This document shows, piece by piece, positions 24,536-42,245 of a stretch of DNA of 64,000 bases. The notes beneath the pieces were generated by a model. The model saw only the letters and a program-made list of their open reading frames with translations. It was not told the DNA's origin and made no database searches. A program made the position numbers and the translations under genes. How positions within the stretch are numbered: the stretch's first letter is position 1; every line of letters starts with the position of its first letter. Origin of the DNA: Anaeramoeba flamelloides (taxonomy: Eukaryota > Metamonada > Anaeramoebidae); contig JANTQA010000048.1 of assembly GCA_027625915.1 (NCBI GenBank), positions 372,001-436,000 of the forward strand, in the 5' to 3' direction.

Positions 24536-25039
24536 AAGTGGTGAAAAATATACCAGAGCATGAAAATAATCCCAGAAAAGATTTTTAATTGTGAATATTA
24601 GTAAAATTGCTGTGTAATTTCATTTATTTAGAATCAAATCCAAATCTTTTTTTATAAGAATCAAAGTTCTAAAATTATAACCCACCCACTTATTAAAATG
24701 ATGGCAAATGAAATCAGACTTGTTCAAAACAGCATTCAATCAATCAAAAAACAAGAAGACAAATAATCATTTTCCAAGCTCTACTAAACCTCTATAAACC
24801 TCTATTATTTTTTCAAAAATAGTTGATCTATTTATACAATCAAACAATTACTTGAGTATTCTAGAGAAACCCTACTTCAATACAATTTAAGTAGGTTAAT
24901 TACTTGTTTCATCAAAAAAATGGTTATTGATAAAATGGATTTGATTCTAAATAAATGAAATTACACAATAATTTGGCGAATATTAACAATTAAAAATCTT
25001 GTCCGGGATTATTTTCATGTCCAATATTTTTTTCACTGT
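24536..25039. mobile_element. MITE family C, copy 1 (complete)
   Basis: A 504-bp element flanked by TA. Terminal inverted repeats run about 110 bp, including ATGAAAATAATCCC and AAATTACACA blocks with their inverses. The right end read inward is ACAGTGAAAAAAATAT. A 505-bp relative lies at 39097. Confidence 0.85.
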
Positions 25040-26879
25040 TATATAATTAGAATTCATTCATAACTCACCCCGTTAAACATATTTTTATTTGTATATTTTT
25101 TAAAAAACTTGTGAACTTCATTTATTAAAGTAATATTTTTGTTAAGAATGTAAACAGACAAGACATTTTCTCTCTTCCATAGAGAAAGTATATTTGTTAT
25201 AAATAATTTATAATCTTACCTACATTTTAGCTTGGATAAAAAAAAAAAATAAATGTCGTATTGCAGAGTAACAAGATGACAATTTACTGATCCACCCCTC
25301 TGAAATAATAAAAATAATATAAAATCAAATACATTTTTTTTTTTGGAATAATTCAAAAATACTATGTATTTTAACGATTATGTTTTCAATTGAAATGCAA
25401 ATTATGTGTAATCTTATCAGGTTTTCTTGGTTGGTAATCCTCACAAAGTTTTATTCAGAGAGATCTACGAACCAAAAATTGTCAAATTTTTCTAGTTTCT
25501 TTTCTGAGTCTCGTATCAAAAAATGAAAAAGAAGGTTGGAAAAAATCGAATTTCTGAAATAATTACAATTTTTATGTCAATTTTTAGAACCCTTTAACAC
25601 TGTAGGTAAAATTCTTTTTTTTTTTTTTTTTTTTTTTTCATTTCTGAATTTAGCTGAGACAGTTTTTAAAAAAGATATTTACAAAAAAAAATAGAAAAGT
25701 GAAATTTTTAGATGACTGGTACTTTGTTATTTTTAAAATAAAGAGATTTTTGAATAATTGTTTTGGTCTTATATTATTTCCACTAAAATTATAATTTCCA
25801 AAAAAGGAAAGAATGTATTTACTCAACTAATAGATACTATTTTTTTTAATAAAAAATAAAAAAAACGGACAATTTTTACCAATTTAATTTCTCAAAAGAT
25901 CTTTTCATTGAAAAATTCTTCAACACCTTTCCCACACAACATCGACCCTATTTATCTTGATACAAAAAATAGGGTATTGATAGATACGATCTAAACAAAA
26001 AAATTTTATCTAAAAAGAATTCAAAATATCAAGTACTTTTGGCATGGATCATGTTATTCAAAAAAAAACAATTCGAGTATACACACTGTTCTTAGTCATA
26101 GAGGTAAGATTTAATTCAAGGAAAAAAAAAAAGAACCAAAAAAAAAAAAAAAAACGACAAAATCACAACCCCTTTGTAATAATTAATACAGTTGTTCCGA
26201 TCCCTAATGTATAAATTTATAAGACCTTGAAATTGATTTTCTATTCTAAAAAATTTTTTTGTACAACAAACTTTAAAATGGTTATGAACTTTCATCCTAA
26301 ACCATAAAATTTATAATATGAAGAAGATTAAAAAGAATTTATCCATTTTTTGGTTTTAGAAATTGAAAAATAAATTCTTTAAAATACTTACATTAATGTG
26401 GATCTTTAAAATTTCAAAATAGTTAAAATCCCAGGCTTGTACAATTTAAAAACAACGATCGAAATATATTTTCAAATTCCCAAGGTTTCTTTTCTGAGAA
26501 AATTTAATTTTTGTCTTGGTTTTGATAATTATAAATAACTCTAATGAAGTAATCATAGTTGAAATATTTAACTTTTGATAGAATTTGAATTTTCTATTTT
26601 ACAAAACACAATTTTATAATAGAAAACCAATTTCTATTTCTTATAATATTCTGCTGTGTGTTTGGAACAGCTTAATTGTTTGTGGAGACTTTATAACAAT
26701 TGAACGGAATCTCAATTGTCAAAAATAATTGACAATGATGATCTTTTGAAGTTAGTACTATTTATTGGGTTGTGTTTTTAATTTCGAAAATTGTGATTAT
26801 TATTTTTCGTTTTGACGTTTTTTCAACAAGGTTTTTGAGTTAAGGTGCCTCAAAATTTCTTTTTTCATTTCTCATTCTA

Positions 26880-27912
26880 GTATGTTAAATAACCCGTGTT
26901 GCCTTTTATATTTTTTTTCAAACTTTTATTGTGGTTTTTTCCAAAATATGTTTTTAAGTGTTGTTTTTCAACCTTTTTTCAATTGTTTTCTTTATTTTAT
27001 CTGTTGCTGAAATAAAAGGTTTTCAAGAAAGAGTTTATTTTTAAAAATGAAGTTATCTTGTTGATAATATTGTCATTCTCAAAGTCAGAAAAGAAATTTT
27101 TATTCAAAGTTTTCAAAAATATTATTACTTCTATTTTAATTGAAAAAAAAATTGAAAGGACTTGTAATATACAATAAAAATAAATTTTTTCAGAGATTTA
27201 ATTTTCTCTCATTATTAAACTTGTTGAAAATGAATTGATTTAGAAATAATATGGTGATTGGATATTTTCTTTTTAAATTTTAATCAGATAAAATATTGGC
27301 TAATTAACTTTTCATTCAATATGAAATATTCTTTCATTTTGAATTCTTATCTTATCCAATATATCCAAAAATAAAAATAAATAAATAAATAAAGTTAACC
27401 AATTATAAGATATGATTTGAAGACGATAGGTTTAGGAAAAAAGGAAAATGAAATGAAATTTTTGTTTATTTATTTTTCAAAAATAACTTTGAAAAAATGA
27501 TATCATTTTTGCAATTTGAAGGTACCAGTAAAAAAGGTTTTAAGAAACTCTTTTTTATACTATTTATTGATTTTTTTTGTATTTATTCAAATTGAAATAT
27601 TTATTTGTTGTGAATTTTGTTATTTTGTTTAAATTTGGTTGAATTAGATCTCTTTTATCTGGAGATTGGACTTGAAGGTTGTAGAAAAACACTTGGGGAA
27701 TATGTTCTATTGTACATTTTGTTTGATTTGAAAGTATAAGTTAAAAACTGGAATGTATTTTTCGTAAAACACAAAATAAAAACCAAAAACCGCAGTTATT
27801 GAAAAAATAAAAACATTTTTAAAAAAAAAAACAGTTATTCTAAAAAAAAAAAAAAACAAATAATTTTCAAAAACCCATATTAAAACTTCAACAAGGGTTA
27901 TTTAGCAAACTG
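26880..27912 (-). mobile_element. Element of family I (about 1.03 kb)
   Basis: The left end AGTATGTTAAATAACCCGTG and the right end CAAGGGTTATTTAGCAAACTG are inverted and TA-flanked on the right. The first about 300 bp aligns inverted to 13955-14260. Its ends resemble those of the 52281 element (CAGTGGTGTAAATAACC), a mariner-type terminus. No long frame remains inside. Confidence 0.7.
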
Positions 27913-27913
27913 T

Positions 27914-28299
27914 AAAAAAAATGACATAAAATGATTTTCAGATCCAAATTTTGAGAATATTTGAAAGATTCTTGCTTTACATTTTAAATAAGATTCGAGT
28001 GAATTGTGCTGAGGTAATTTGTTGAATTGTAAAAGTCATCCTTAAACTTTTAGAAAAGTGAGAAAAAAAATGAATCTAACTTTGAAAAATACAAACTTGA
28101 AGGAAAATAATATTAAAGCGAATCTAGAACTTCAGTCATTAAATTTTTAAGTTATTTTTCTTAATTTAAGAACTACGTGTCGGATTCAACAATTTTTCTC
28201 TAAAGCTTTTGGTTCAATTCTATTTGAAAAGTAAAGTTAAGATCTTCAAAATATTCTCCAATTTGGATCGAAAAATCATTTTTTGTCATTTTTTTGATG
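27914..28299. mobile_element. Inverted-repeat element H
   Basis: Arms of about 65 bp, with the inverse of TTTGGATCNGAAAATCATTTT at 27930 and its partner at about 28255, enclose about 270 bp. The right arm and 80 bp beyond it match 63575-63705. The element directly adjoins I. Confidence 0.6.
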
Positions 28300-29777
28300 A
28301 AAAATGAAAAAAAAAAATTGAGATACGTAGCTTCGAACACCTTGTTAAGGAACGTAAAAATGAAAAATAAAAATAACAACGAGTTTCTTGAAGATAAAAA
28401 TTGAAGATCTTGTTGATAATTTCAAATACTCTCTCTAATAACCAACTCTAACTTTCAAAGATTACATTGTTAGGATTTATTAATCTTTGGGTTTCCAAAA
28501 TTGTTCCACTTGTTCCATAAATTATAGCAATTCTTACAAAAGTATTGCAATTTTCCTTGTGATTTTGAATTTTTTCTCTTCTTTTCTTTTCTTTTTGGGA
28601 AAAACTGAATTTCCCGGTCATGCTTCTGAGGATAATATTTCCTCGAATTGTTTTTTGATCAAAATGATCCATGCCAAACGCACTTCACATTATTTTGGTG
28701 TTTTCTAGTTAGGTTTTTTTTTGTTTGGATCGTGTCTTTCAAAACCCAATTTGCTGTGTCATGTAAATTGGGTTGAGGCTTTGTGGGGAAGGTTTTGAAG
28801 TTTTTTTCATTAAAGGATCTTTTCGAAATTAAATTTGCAAAACGAGTCAAGTCTTTTTTTATTTAAAAAAAAACCATTATGTCAGTTGGAAAAAATGATC
28901 ATTTTTTTTTTGAGAAAAGTGAATTTTAGAGGATTTATTCAAACACCAAACACATTATCGTAGTCATTATTCAAAAATGTCAAAATTTTGTTTGTTTTCA
29001 AATGAACAAACTTTTTCATCAAAAATTTTTCACTTTCCTAATTTTTGATCTCTTAGAACAATTTTTAAAACCTTCTCATCTTAACCCCACAACCAAAAAA
29101 AAATCACTTAGACGTACCAACAATGTATAAAGGTTTTAAAAATTGTTCTAAAAAGTTATTTTCTCAAAAAGTCGATTTTTGCCAACGTTCTTTGTCATTT
29201 CGAGTTACGAGGAGAACAAAATTTTATGCAAAAAATGACATTTTTTGGTTCTTAGATCTCACCGAAGAAAATTTTGTGAGAATTACAAACCTACAGAGCA
29301 CGATTGGAACACACTTGACCTTGAATTTCAATGTGAAACGTAGTTCTTAAAATTGAGTGAAAATTTTTTTGATTTTTTGCTATTAAATTTAGAAGATTTT
29401 TTTTGTATTTCTTGTCACTTAAACAGCCAAGTGTTTGAGTCAATTTCATTGAAATAAGTTTAAATTTAATTCGGAATATATTTCTTTTTCTCTTTTTTGA
29501 TAAAATCCCTTTTTACCTTTTTTTTTTGTTACATTTCAAAAATTGATATTTTTTCAATTTAGCTGACTCAAAGAAAACAAAATTTAATTTGTCTGTTTTT
29601 TGTTGGAAACTGATGGTTCTCAAAAGTTAAATCCCAAACAAAAAACTTTTACAAACTTTTTCTTTGACAAAACAAATTGACTGAGAGAATTTCTCGCTTT
29701 TAGAAATAAAATTAAATCCACAAAAATGTTTTTATTTTTTCTCCAACACATCTTTTTTTTTTTTTTTTTATTATTAG

Positions 29778-34666
<4,889 letters not shown>

Positions 34667-35879
34667 TGGGAATATTCATTCAGATCGAAACTATTATAAT
34701 TTAATTATGAAATTCATTCTTTTGGATTCGATTTTAATTTAAATTTTTTCATTATTTTTGAATTTTCAAACATTACCTTTATCTTTATTGTGAAACTGGA
34801 AAAAAAAAAAAAAAAAAAAAATTTTGGTGAACTGATAAATATTATTTATCATTCTATTCTTATTTTTATTATTTGATAATTTTGAAATTAATGTACTTAT
34901 TATTTTTTTTTTATTATTTACTCTTTGATTATTTTTTCTATTTTCATCATTTATTATTTTTTATTTATTTATTTATTTCTTTTATTTTACTTTTATCATT
35001 CATCTAGTATTTTGAATCTCTTTTTTTAAAATACAAAACATTAAAAATAAAAAAACATTAAATTCTTCAAAATTTTAAATTTTGCTACATTTGTAATAAT
35101 TTATTTGACCAACTTCATTTTTTTGGAAATTCTTTAATAACCAACCAAATTTAGATAAGAGTTTGATTAGTTGATTTTATTATAGAAATTATTGTTAGAA
35201 TATTGATAAATTGCGATTTATATTTAGAAATTTTTACTTGATTTTCCATTTTTGAAATTATTCTTATCAAGCTTTAAATAAAGCATTTTATGTATTCAAG
35301 TGTTAAGAAACTCTGTAAAATTAGTTGTGCTTCAAAATTTTCTTTGTCCTGTACTGTTTGATAAGTAAGAGTTCAAAGATTTATCAAAATGGAAATTGAA
35401 TAAAAAATTTTTTGAAATTTATTCGAATTAATTAGTAATATTAAAAAAAAAAACACCTGATCTATCAGTTCTTCAAAATCTTAATTAAAGAGGAAATTTT
35501 AGAAATTATTTATTGATAGAAAAAACGAATAAATTTTATTCTGGTAATTTGATAATATATTATTTTCTAGTTAAAGTTATACAGTGGTAATAGGTGGGTT
35601 ACATAGTGTTTAAAGGGTTTGATTGGATTTTTAACTTAATTCAAAAAATTGGATATGGTTTCTCAGGAATTCCCCATCAGCCGAAAATTATAGTGAAAGC
35701 TGGATTTCTGAATTAAAAAGTAAAATATTTTTCAATTATTATATATAAATAGTATATTAGTAATATTACAAATAAGTTTACTTCAATAATGTTATTCAAA
35801 TTTTGAAATAATCAAAAAATTGTCTAAATTTTTACAAAAAAATCTAAACAAAAGTTTATGATTTCTAAAATATCTTTAA

Positions 35880-36560
35880 GTAACTTCGAGTGTCAGAATG
35901 TGACATCAAGTGTCTAGGTAAACTTTTTAATTAATATTATTATCCGATAAAACAGAAAAAAAAACAAAATAAACAAATTACCTCAAGATGGTCTATATAC
36001 ACTTTTTAATAATTCATAAGAATTGTGAAAAATCAAAAATTTTAATAAATCTTTATAAATTCTAGGAAATTTAACAACTTTTTTTTTTAATTTAAAAATA
36101 TTAAATAATAATCAATATTTTTACTCAATTCTTTCAAATGAAAAAAAAAAAACTAACAAAATTGACAAAAAGTGCTACCAAATACCTATGCTTTCCAGGA
36201 TTCAAAATAATAGAGAAAAATTAAAGATTTTACTCAATTCTTTTATATTCCTGAAAAGCGAACAGTGGTTTTTTTTAAAAATTTTAAAATGAAAAAAAAA
36301 TTAAATAAATCTTCTTTACATTTGAAAAAGTAAAAAAAAAAAAAAAAGGACTCAACGTAGTTTTTTTCGGGGTTCTTTTTTATCTGTAAAATGTATTTAT
36401 TTTACAAATAAACAGAAAAATCAAGTATAACTAATGGCTTTTTTCCATAATTCAAAAGAATGGAGAAAAAATAATAGATTTTATTCCATCCTTTTAAATT
36501 CTAGAAAAGCTAACTGGGTTTTTTTTAAAAATCTAAAACCAAAAAAAAAAAAAAAAAAAA
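35880..36560. mobile_element. Family G hairpin element, copy 4
   Basis: Two hairpins on the TTCCAGGATTCAAAATAATA and CATAATTCAAAAGAATGGAG cores with their inverses (about 36190-36265 and 36430-36520), preceded by GAGTGTC/AAGTGTC words near 35890. More decayed than the copine copy; boundaries approximate. Confidence 0.55.
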
Positions 36561-36853
36561 CAGAACATTATAAGCCCAAGCTTTTTTAATTTAAGTAATA
36601 AAAAGAAAATTTACTAAATTATCAGTTAATTTCACAAATTAAAAAAAAAAAAAAGGTAAATATGATGAAATAAAAACTCCCCTCTAAAATTTCAATATAT
36701 ATATATATAAATATATTATTATTTTTCTCTTGAAGTTTAAATATTGATATTACAACCTTTAAATACATATGAGTAATATATATTTTTCTAAATTTCCTAT
36801 TTCTTTTACAAACACAATGATCATTTTGAATTGATTCCATTCACTTGTAAATA

Positions 36854-37388
36854 AAACCTAATTAAAAATTTTTAACAAGCCAAAATTCAATTTTTTGAGA
36901 AAAAAATCTTATTGTTTCAATTCTAGAAGAAAACAAAATTAGAACCATTCACTAATTGGAATGTTAATACTTTTTTAAAAATTACAATACTCACAAAACA
37001 AAAAAAAATAAATATTTATCAATACTAATAAATTAATATTTTGTATAAAATTTTGAAGATGGGTATAACAAAACAATGAAGTGGTAAATTTATTGATTCT
37101 ATTAGGATTATTGATCCATCAAAAATTTAGACAACATCAACTAATTTTATTTGAGTTCTTCTATTTTGAACAACCCAACTTTAGTACAATCTCAATTATC
37201 CAAATAATTTTTGATCGAACCAAACAAGTTGGGTTCTTCAAAAAATTAAAGGAAAACATAAAACCAAAAGATCAATGAATAATTTTCCTATTTTCCACAA
37301 AATCAAAATTATTTCCAATTTGAATAAAGTTGTATTCTTGTTATTCTTTGAACTGTTTTAGCTAAGTTAAATATTTTCAATTTGAGTT
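36854..37388 (+). mobile_element. MITE family A, copy 3 (complete)
   Basis: A 535-bp element flanked by TA (36852-36853 and 37389-37390). Aligns end to end with 7102-7637 and 58412-58942; the internal terminal-motif copy near 37040 is degraded. Confidence 0.8.
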
Positions 37389-37668
37389 TAGTTCTGTGTA
37401 ATTGTTCAATAGTTAAGATAGAATATGAACACTGAGTGCTCATATAATTTACATATAATAATAGCACACTTTAATATTAGACACATCCAAATCAAAGTTC
37501 TACCCCTTAATCAAAAAAATTTGAAATTTAATAAGATGAAAAAAGAAAATTAGAAGGAATAATGATCTTCAAAATCAGATCATTTGAAGCAAAATCTCAA
37601 GAGTTGTTCCAAATTTGAATAAACTATTTTTTCCTTTTTTTCATTTCTCTTCACATTTTCTTTTTTTT

Positions 37669-38556
37669 ATGGAAAACATTAACTTCAACATCCTCATCAA
37701 ACACGAGTTTGTTTTAATCCCAAAACTGTTTGAGTATGAAAACAAAAGTTTGGAATTGGGTATTCGAAATGTGAATGCAACGAAGGGCCCCACGGTAATT
37801 GCATTAAAAAGTGTGGAAATGAATCGTTATTATATTGGTGTTTTAGAAGGCAAACCATTTACCATTCGTGAAGCCGAAGATCTTTATTTCAAGGTAGACA
37901 ACAAGGATGAGGGTTTCATAAAATATGGTTCTGACGTTGATTGTTATCATTTAAAAGTCAGAAATGATTTTCTTATCCTGACAAATAAAAAATTCACTTA
38001 CAAAGAGCTCCTTTTGCTCGAAAAAGAAGAACAAAACAATAAAATGAAATTAATTCAACAAAAACAAGAAAACGATCTGCAAAAAAAACAATTAGATGTG
38101 CAAAAGAAAAAGATGGGTCTTTCGAAAATACGGTTTCAATTGGAGCAGCTCAGTGAAGAGATTCGTTTAAGGAATGAAATTATTCAGCAACAGAACAAGA
38201 AATCACACCAACAAGTAGATACTTTTCAATCCCGATTTAAGCAAAACATACTAAAAGTACGTGAGCTGAAAAAGGACTTAGGAGCTATTCTCAAGGAGAC
38301 TGATCAGCTTCATATCCAAAAAAGACAATCACAAAAAAACAAGGTCAATAGAGATAAGCATGTAACACTAGTGCAGAAACTTGAGAAATTAAGACTTCAA
38401 CTTGATCGTGAACACAAAAATACCCAATTGACCGAGGAGGAATTTACAAAAGTACTTCAAGAGCAGAATGACTCTATTCGTTTGATTAAAGAGAATACTC
38501 GGAATTTAAATAATAGCATTCCAAAATTAAGAAAGGAAATTGAAAATCAAAATTGA
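37669..38556 (+). CDS. Coiled-coil protein with N-terminal beta-rich domain, unknown function
   Basis: Intronless 295-residue protein. An ATG at 37615 would add 18 residues (MNKLFFPFF...), but those codons are a pyrimidine run like a leader, so the start at 37669 (MENINFNIL) is preferred. Residues 1-120 look beta-rich and globular (VIALKSVEMNRYYIGVLEGK, then KPFTIREAEDLYFKV), somewhat like a single trefoil or fascin-type lobe, though this is only an impression. Residues about 125-295 form a long Lys/Glu/Gln-rich coiled coil (QLSEEIRLRNEIIQQQ). Ends with TGA. Probably cytoplasmic, structural or scaffold; not named. Confidence 0.8.
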   Translation: MENINFNILIKHEFVLIPKLFEYENKSLELGIRNVNATKGPTVIALKSVEMNRYYIGVLEGKPFTIREAEDLYFKVDNKDEGFIKYGSDVDCYHLKVRNDFLILTNKKFTYKELLLLEKEEQNNKMKLIQQKQENDLQKKQLDVQKKKMGLSKIRFQLEQLSEEIRLRNEIIQQQNKKSHQQVDTFQSRFKQNILKVRELKKDLGAILKETDQLHIQKRQSQKNKVNRDKHVTLVQKLEKLRLQLDREHKNTQLTEEEFTKVLQEQNDSIRLIKENTRNLNNSIPKLRKEIENQN

Positions 38557-39096
38557 GTTATTCAAAGAAAAAATTAAACAAGACTAAGAAGAAGGAAGGA
38601 AGGATCTCGAACAAAAAGAAAGAGAAAAGGGAAGAGTAAAAAAGTCAGAATTTCTTTTTGATTTTATTCTCATTTTTGAAGAATGAAATTTTACTGAGAA
38701 ATATTAATGAAATTTAAATATTATAATATTAAATTAAGATAATTCATAGATTAAAATAAAGCAGTGTTTTATATTCAAACTTTAATAATTTATTATTATA
38801 TTTTTTCATTTTTTGTTCCAAATAATAATTACACTCGAAGACTAAATGTATTTTTAACCATATAGTGTAAATTAAAGAAAAATAATTAAAAATGCAAGTA
38901 CTTGTCATAATATTCATCAAAAAAGGTTATAAATCATCTTTAGATTTTATTTTTTTCAGTATTTTGAATTAATATTTTCACGAAAGATGTTTCCATTATA
39001 TATTTTTAGAAAAGTTACTTTTGTAAAAAAAAATAAAAATATGTAGATCAATTTACAATCAAAATGGTTACAAATTTCTCCATTATTTTTAAAATA

Positions 39097-39601
39097 TAGT
39101 AGTGAATAAAATAACCGACTTGAAAAAAATCCCTGAAAAGGATTTTTAATTGTGAATATTAGGAAAATCGATTTGTAATTTCTTTTATTGAAAATCAAAA
39201 GCTTTTTTTAAAAATAAAACTTTTTAAAATTATAGCTCAAGTTCTTATTAAAATGATAACTAATGAAATTAGACTTGTTCAAAACACCATTTGATCACCC
39301 AAAAGGCAAGAATAAAAATTATCATTTCCCAAACTTCTAGCATACCTCTATAAAACCAGATTGTCTTTCAAAAAAGTAGTTCTACTTTATGCTATCGAAC
39401 AATTAAATGGAATTTTTTAGTCACACGCCTACTTTAATGAACTTTGGGTAGGTTTATTACTGGGTTCATAAAAAAAAAAAATTGGTTATTTATAAAAAGG
39501 ATTTGATTTAAAATATTTGCAATTACACAACAATTTTCTTAATATTCACAATTAAAAATATGGTATGGCATTTTTTCCATGCCCGGTATTTTTTTCATAG
39601 T
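39097..39601. mobile_element. MITE family C, copy 2 (complete)
   Basis: A 505-bp element aligned along its length to 24536-25039, with terminal inverted repeats of about 100 bp (outer right end read inward ACTATGAAAAAAATACC). TA-flanked, allowing for a TATA ambiguity at each end. Confidence 0.8.
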
Positions 39602-42245
39602 TATAAACTATTTTTTTTTAACAAATGTTGGTATCTTTTCTCATCTTTTATGTTTATTCAGTAAATGGGTATATTTTCGGAATTAAACAGAAAACTTGGA
39701 GAAAAAAGAAATTCTCTATTTTACTCACAACATTCTACATCTCTAGCACAAAAAATATTTTTTTTTCTCGGTTTATACTAAATAACCATTATTAAATAAC
39801 TTTCTAACAAAAAATATAATATTAGTACTTTCTAAATAAAATAAATATTTTGATAAAATATTCTTGAAAATTAAGTATATTAATTTTTTCAGGCAAACTG
39901 TGTGTAATTTTATTGAATCACGCATCTTCGAAAATATTGAGAAATCGGGGTTATTTTTTTTTTTCTTTATTATGATTTTACTGTGATGACCCCCATTTGT
40001 AAGAAAATATATCTCTTGAAAATTGTAATTGTATGGGGTTGGATTACTTTAATTTGACTAAAGTATATTTGAAATTAAATAAATCGATTAGTTATCTCTA
40101 AAAAAAGTCTCGTAAATTAACTTTTAAATATAATTATTAAACTTGATCCTTAATAAAAATAATCAGTTATTCAAAATTGTTAAAACCATTTATTGATTAT
40201 TGGTGATAATTCAATTTTTTCAAAATTATTACAGAGGGTATGATGAATTTTCTGATCTCGATTTTAATAATATTTTTATGTATGGAAATTGATTAATATA
40301 TTTTTCTTTATGACCAGAAAAAAAAAATATTTTCAGAAGAAATTTAATCAAGATAAAATTATCACTATAAGTAAAAACTTATTATTACATTTTAATGTTT
40401 AAAAAATGGTTTGTTACTTTATCAAATTAATAGTTTTTGATTGAAATTGATTGTGAATTGTATTGTACAAAAAAAAATATGAATTTTTTTTTCATTTTTT
40501 AGAAATTTTTGAATGAATATACCTAGAAAGGGATACAATAGGTATTTATTCAATAGTATTGATGTTTCATTTGTTTTTAATATTACAAATTTATGAATAG
40601 ATCCAATAACAAAGATAATTTTAATTGAATGGAAAAAAAAATTACAAACTCTTTTCGAAATATCTTCGTTATTAAATATATTAAATATCATCTTATTACT
40701 ATGTATTAATTTTTTGAGGAAAAATTTCTATATTTTTTTTTTGAAAAAAAAAAAAGGGGGGGGAATGAAAGATAACAAGTTGGAAATAATAAGAAATAAA
40801 TTTTAATTATTGAAAATTAAATTGTCCTGAATATTTTGGTTATTTTTTTGTTTGCCAGATTAAATTTATTATGGCTAAGTTTAAAAAGGTTGTACTTTTA
40901 GAAAACGTAATTTTATCAAAATAAATTAACTTCTAATTTTTAAATTTATACAATTGAATTTATAAATATAAACTAGATTTCAAAAATTTTGACTCGCTTT
41001 ATAATGTTAATGGAAATTTTTTTGTTGGTTTTTCTCAGTATTCTTATGAAAAAAATAGTTTTAATTTTGGATCAGAATCATTTTTTCTAATTTTACAAAT
41101 TTTTCTTAAGGAACTATTTTTTAATTTTAGTTTTTTTACCAATTTCTAAATTTTTATATTTGTTATTATTTTTGTTTTTATTTTTCTTTTTCTTTTTCTT
41201 TTCTTTTTTTAAAAAGATCCTGTTAAAAAAACAAAAGATCTTTAAAAAGACAAATAATCACAAAGAAAATTGAGGCTGTGGAATTTCTTTTAAAATGAAT
41301 TTAATTATTATCAAAAAATCTTCTTGTTAACCCTTTTTTTCATTGAAAGTTCAGTCAGAAAAAAAATCCGTAAGTTCATTTCTAAATTGTAACTCACTTT
41401 TTTTTCTTTTTTGTTTTTTTTTTTTTAAATGTTTTAAATATCAGGTTTTTATTTTTTTTAGAAAGATTTAAAAGTGAATTGATAATCAGATTTAATAATT
41501 AATTGCTCTTGAATACTATTAGATAATTTTTTAAAAAATTAATTTGAATGGTGAGATACAATTTTTGAAACACTATGTTTTATGTCTTATTGATTTTAAA
41601 TATATATATAAATATAGTATTTCTATTTTCTCGTTTGGGAATTTATAATTTCTTAATTTAAATAATATTTCATTAAAGTAAACAAATCAATTTTTTGTAC
41701 AATTCATTATATATTAAAATATTTTTAAATTCATTGATATATAAACCCAAATCCTTAAAAATAAATTTTTGGAAGAAAAAAAGTTCTGATAATTTTTTTT
41801 TGATAAATTTCTAACAATTTATTAATTTTTTTAACAAATAATTATGTTTCCACTAATTTTTTTTATGGTTTTTCTTTGTTTGATTTAGGAGTTCATCCGG
41901 TGGGTTTTTTGATGAGGTAGAAATTGGAATCTAATACTATTTTTCATTTTAAACTTGTAAAAGACTAATTTCTAGTCGTTCTATTATAACGGAATTAATT
42001 TTCATTTTTTCTTTTTTTTTTATTTTATTTTTATCTCATCAAAAAAAAAAAAAAAAAAACAATTAAACCCATAAAGCACTCACCAAAAATAAGTTGGATA
42101 ATATCTTGTTTTAAAATTATATTTTGATTTTCCTCAGGAATTTCCACAAAACAAATTATTAACATTTTTTCAAATTCATCCTCTTCAGGAATACATTCCC
42201 ACCCATGGTGGCTAGTTTGTTATTGTGTTATTTAACATACACTTC

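Larger units (their letters stand above)
20794..29777. other. Long intergenic stretch with repeats, no gene assigned
   Basis: Nine kilobases between G-alpha and copine. Recognised: B1, family G copy 2, an interrupted A element, C1, element I and hairpin element H. The tract 25.05-26.88 kb shows no repeat I can place. 28.4-29.4 kb has several 60-75 codon frames on both strands with slightly less AT-biased sequence; none resembles a known protein, and an untranslated or very short gene cannot be excluded. Confidence 0.6.
34667..37668. other. Intergenic stretch, no gene seen
   Basis: Between copine and the coiled-coil gene. Contains family G copy 4 and A copy 3. At 35594 a TA-CAGTGGTAATAGG sequence looks like a mariner-type end, but no partner end was found. 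Confidence 0.65.

Noticed and set aside
28448-29350. Several 60-75 codon frames on both strands upstream of copine
   Set aside because: No recognisable similarity, opposite strands overlap, and no convincing splice chain; kept only as a possible 5' exon region.
35594-35650. Mariner-like end CAGTGGTAATAGG
   Set aside because: No matching inverted end found downstream, so no element could be delimited.
37615-37668. Extended start of the coiled-coil gene
   Set aside because: The 18 extra codons are a pyrimidine tract giving Phe-rich sequence; the next ATG gives a cleaner protein.
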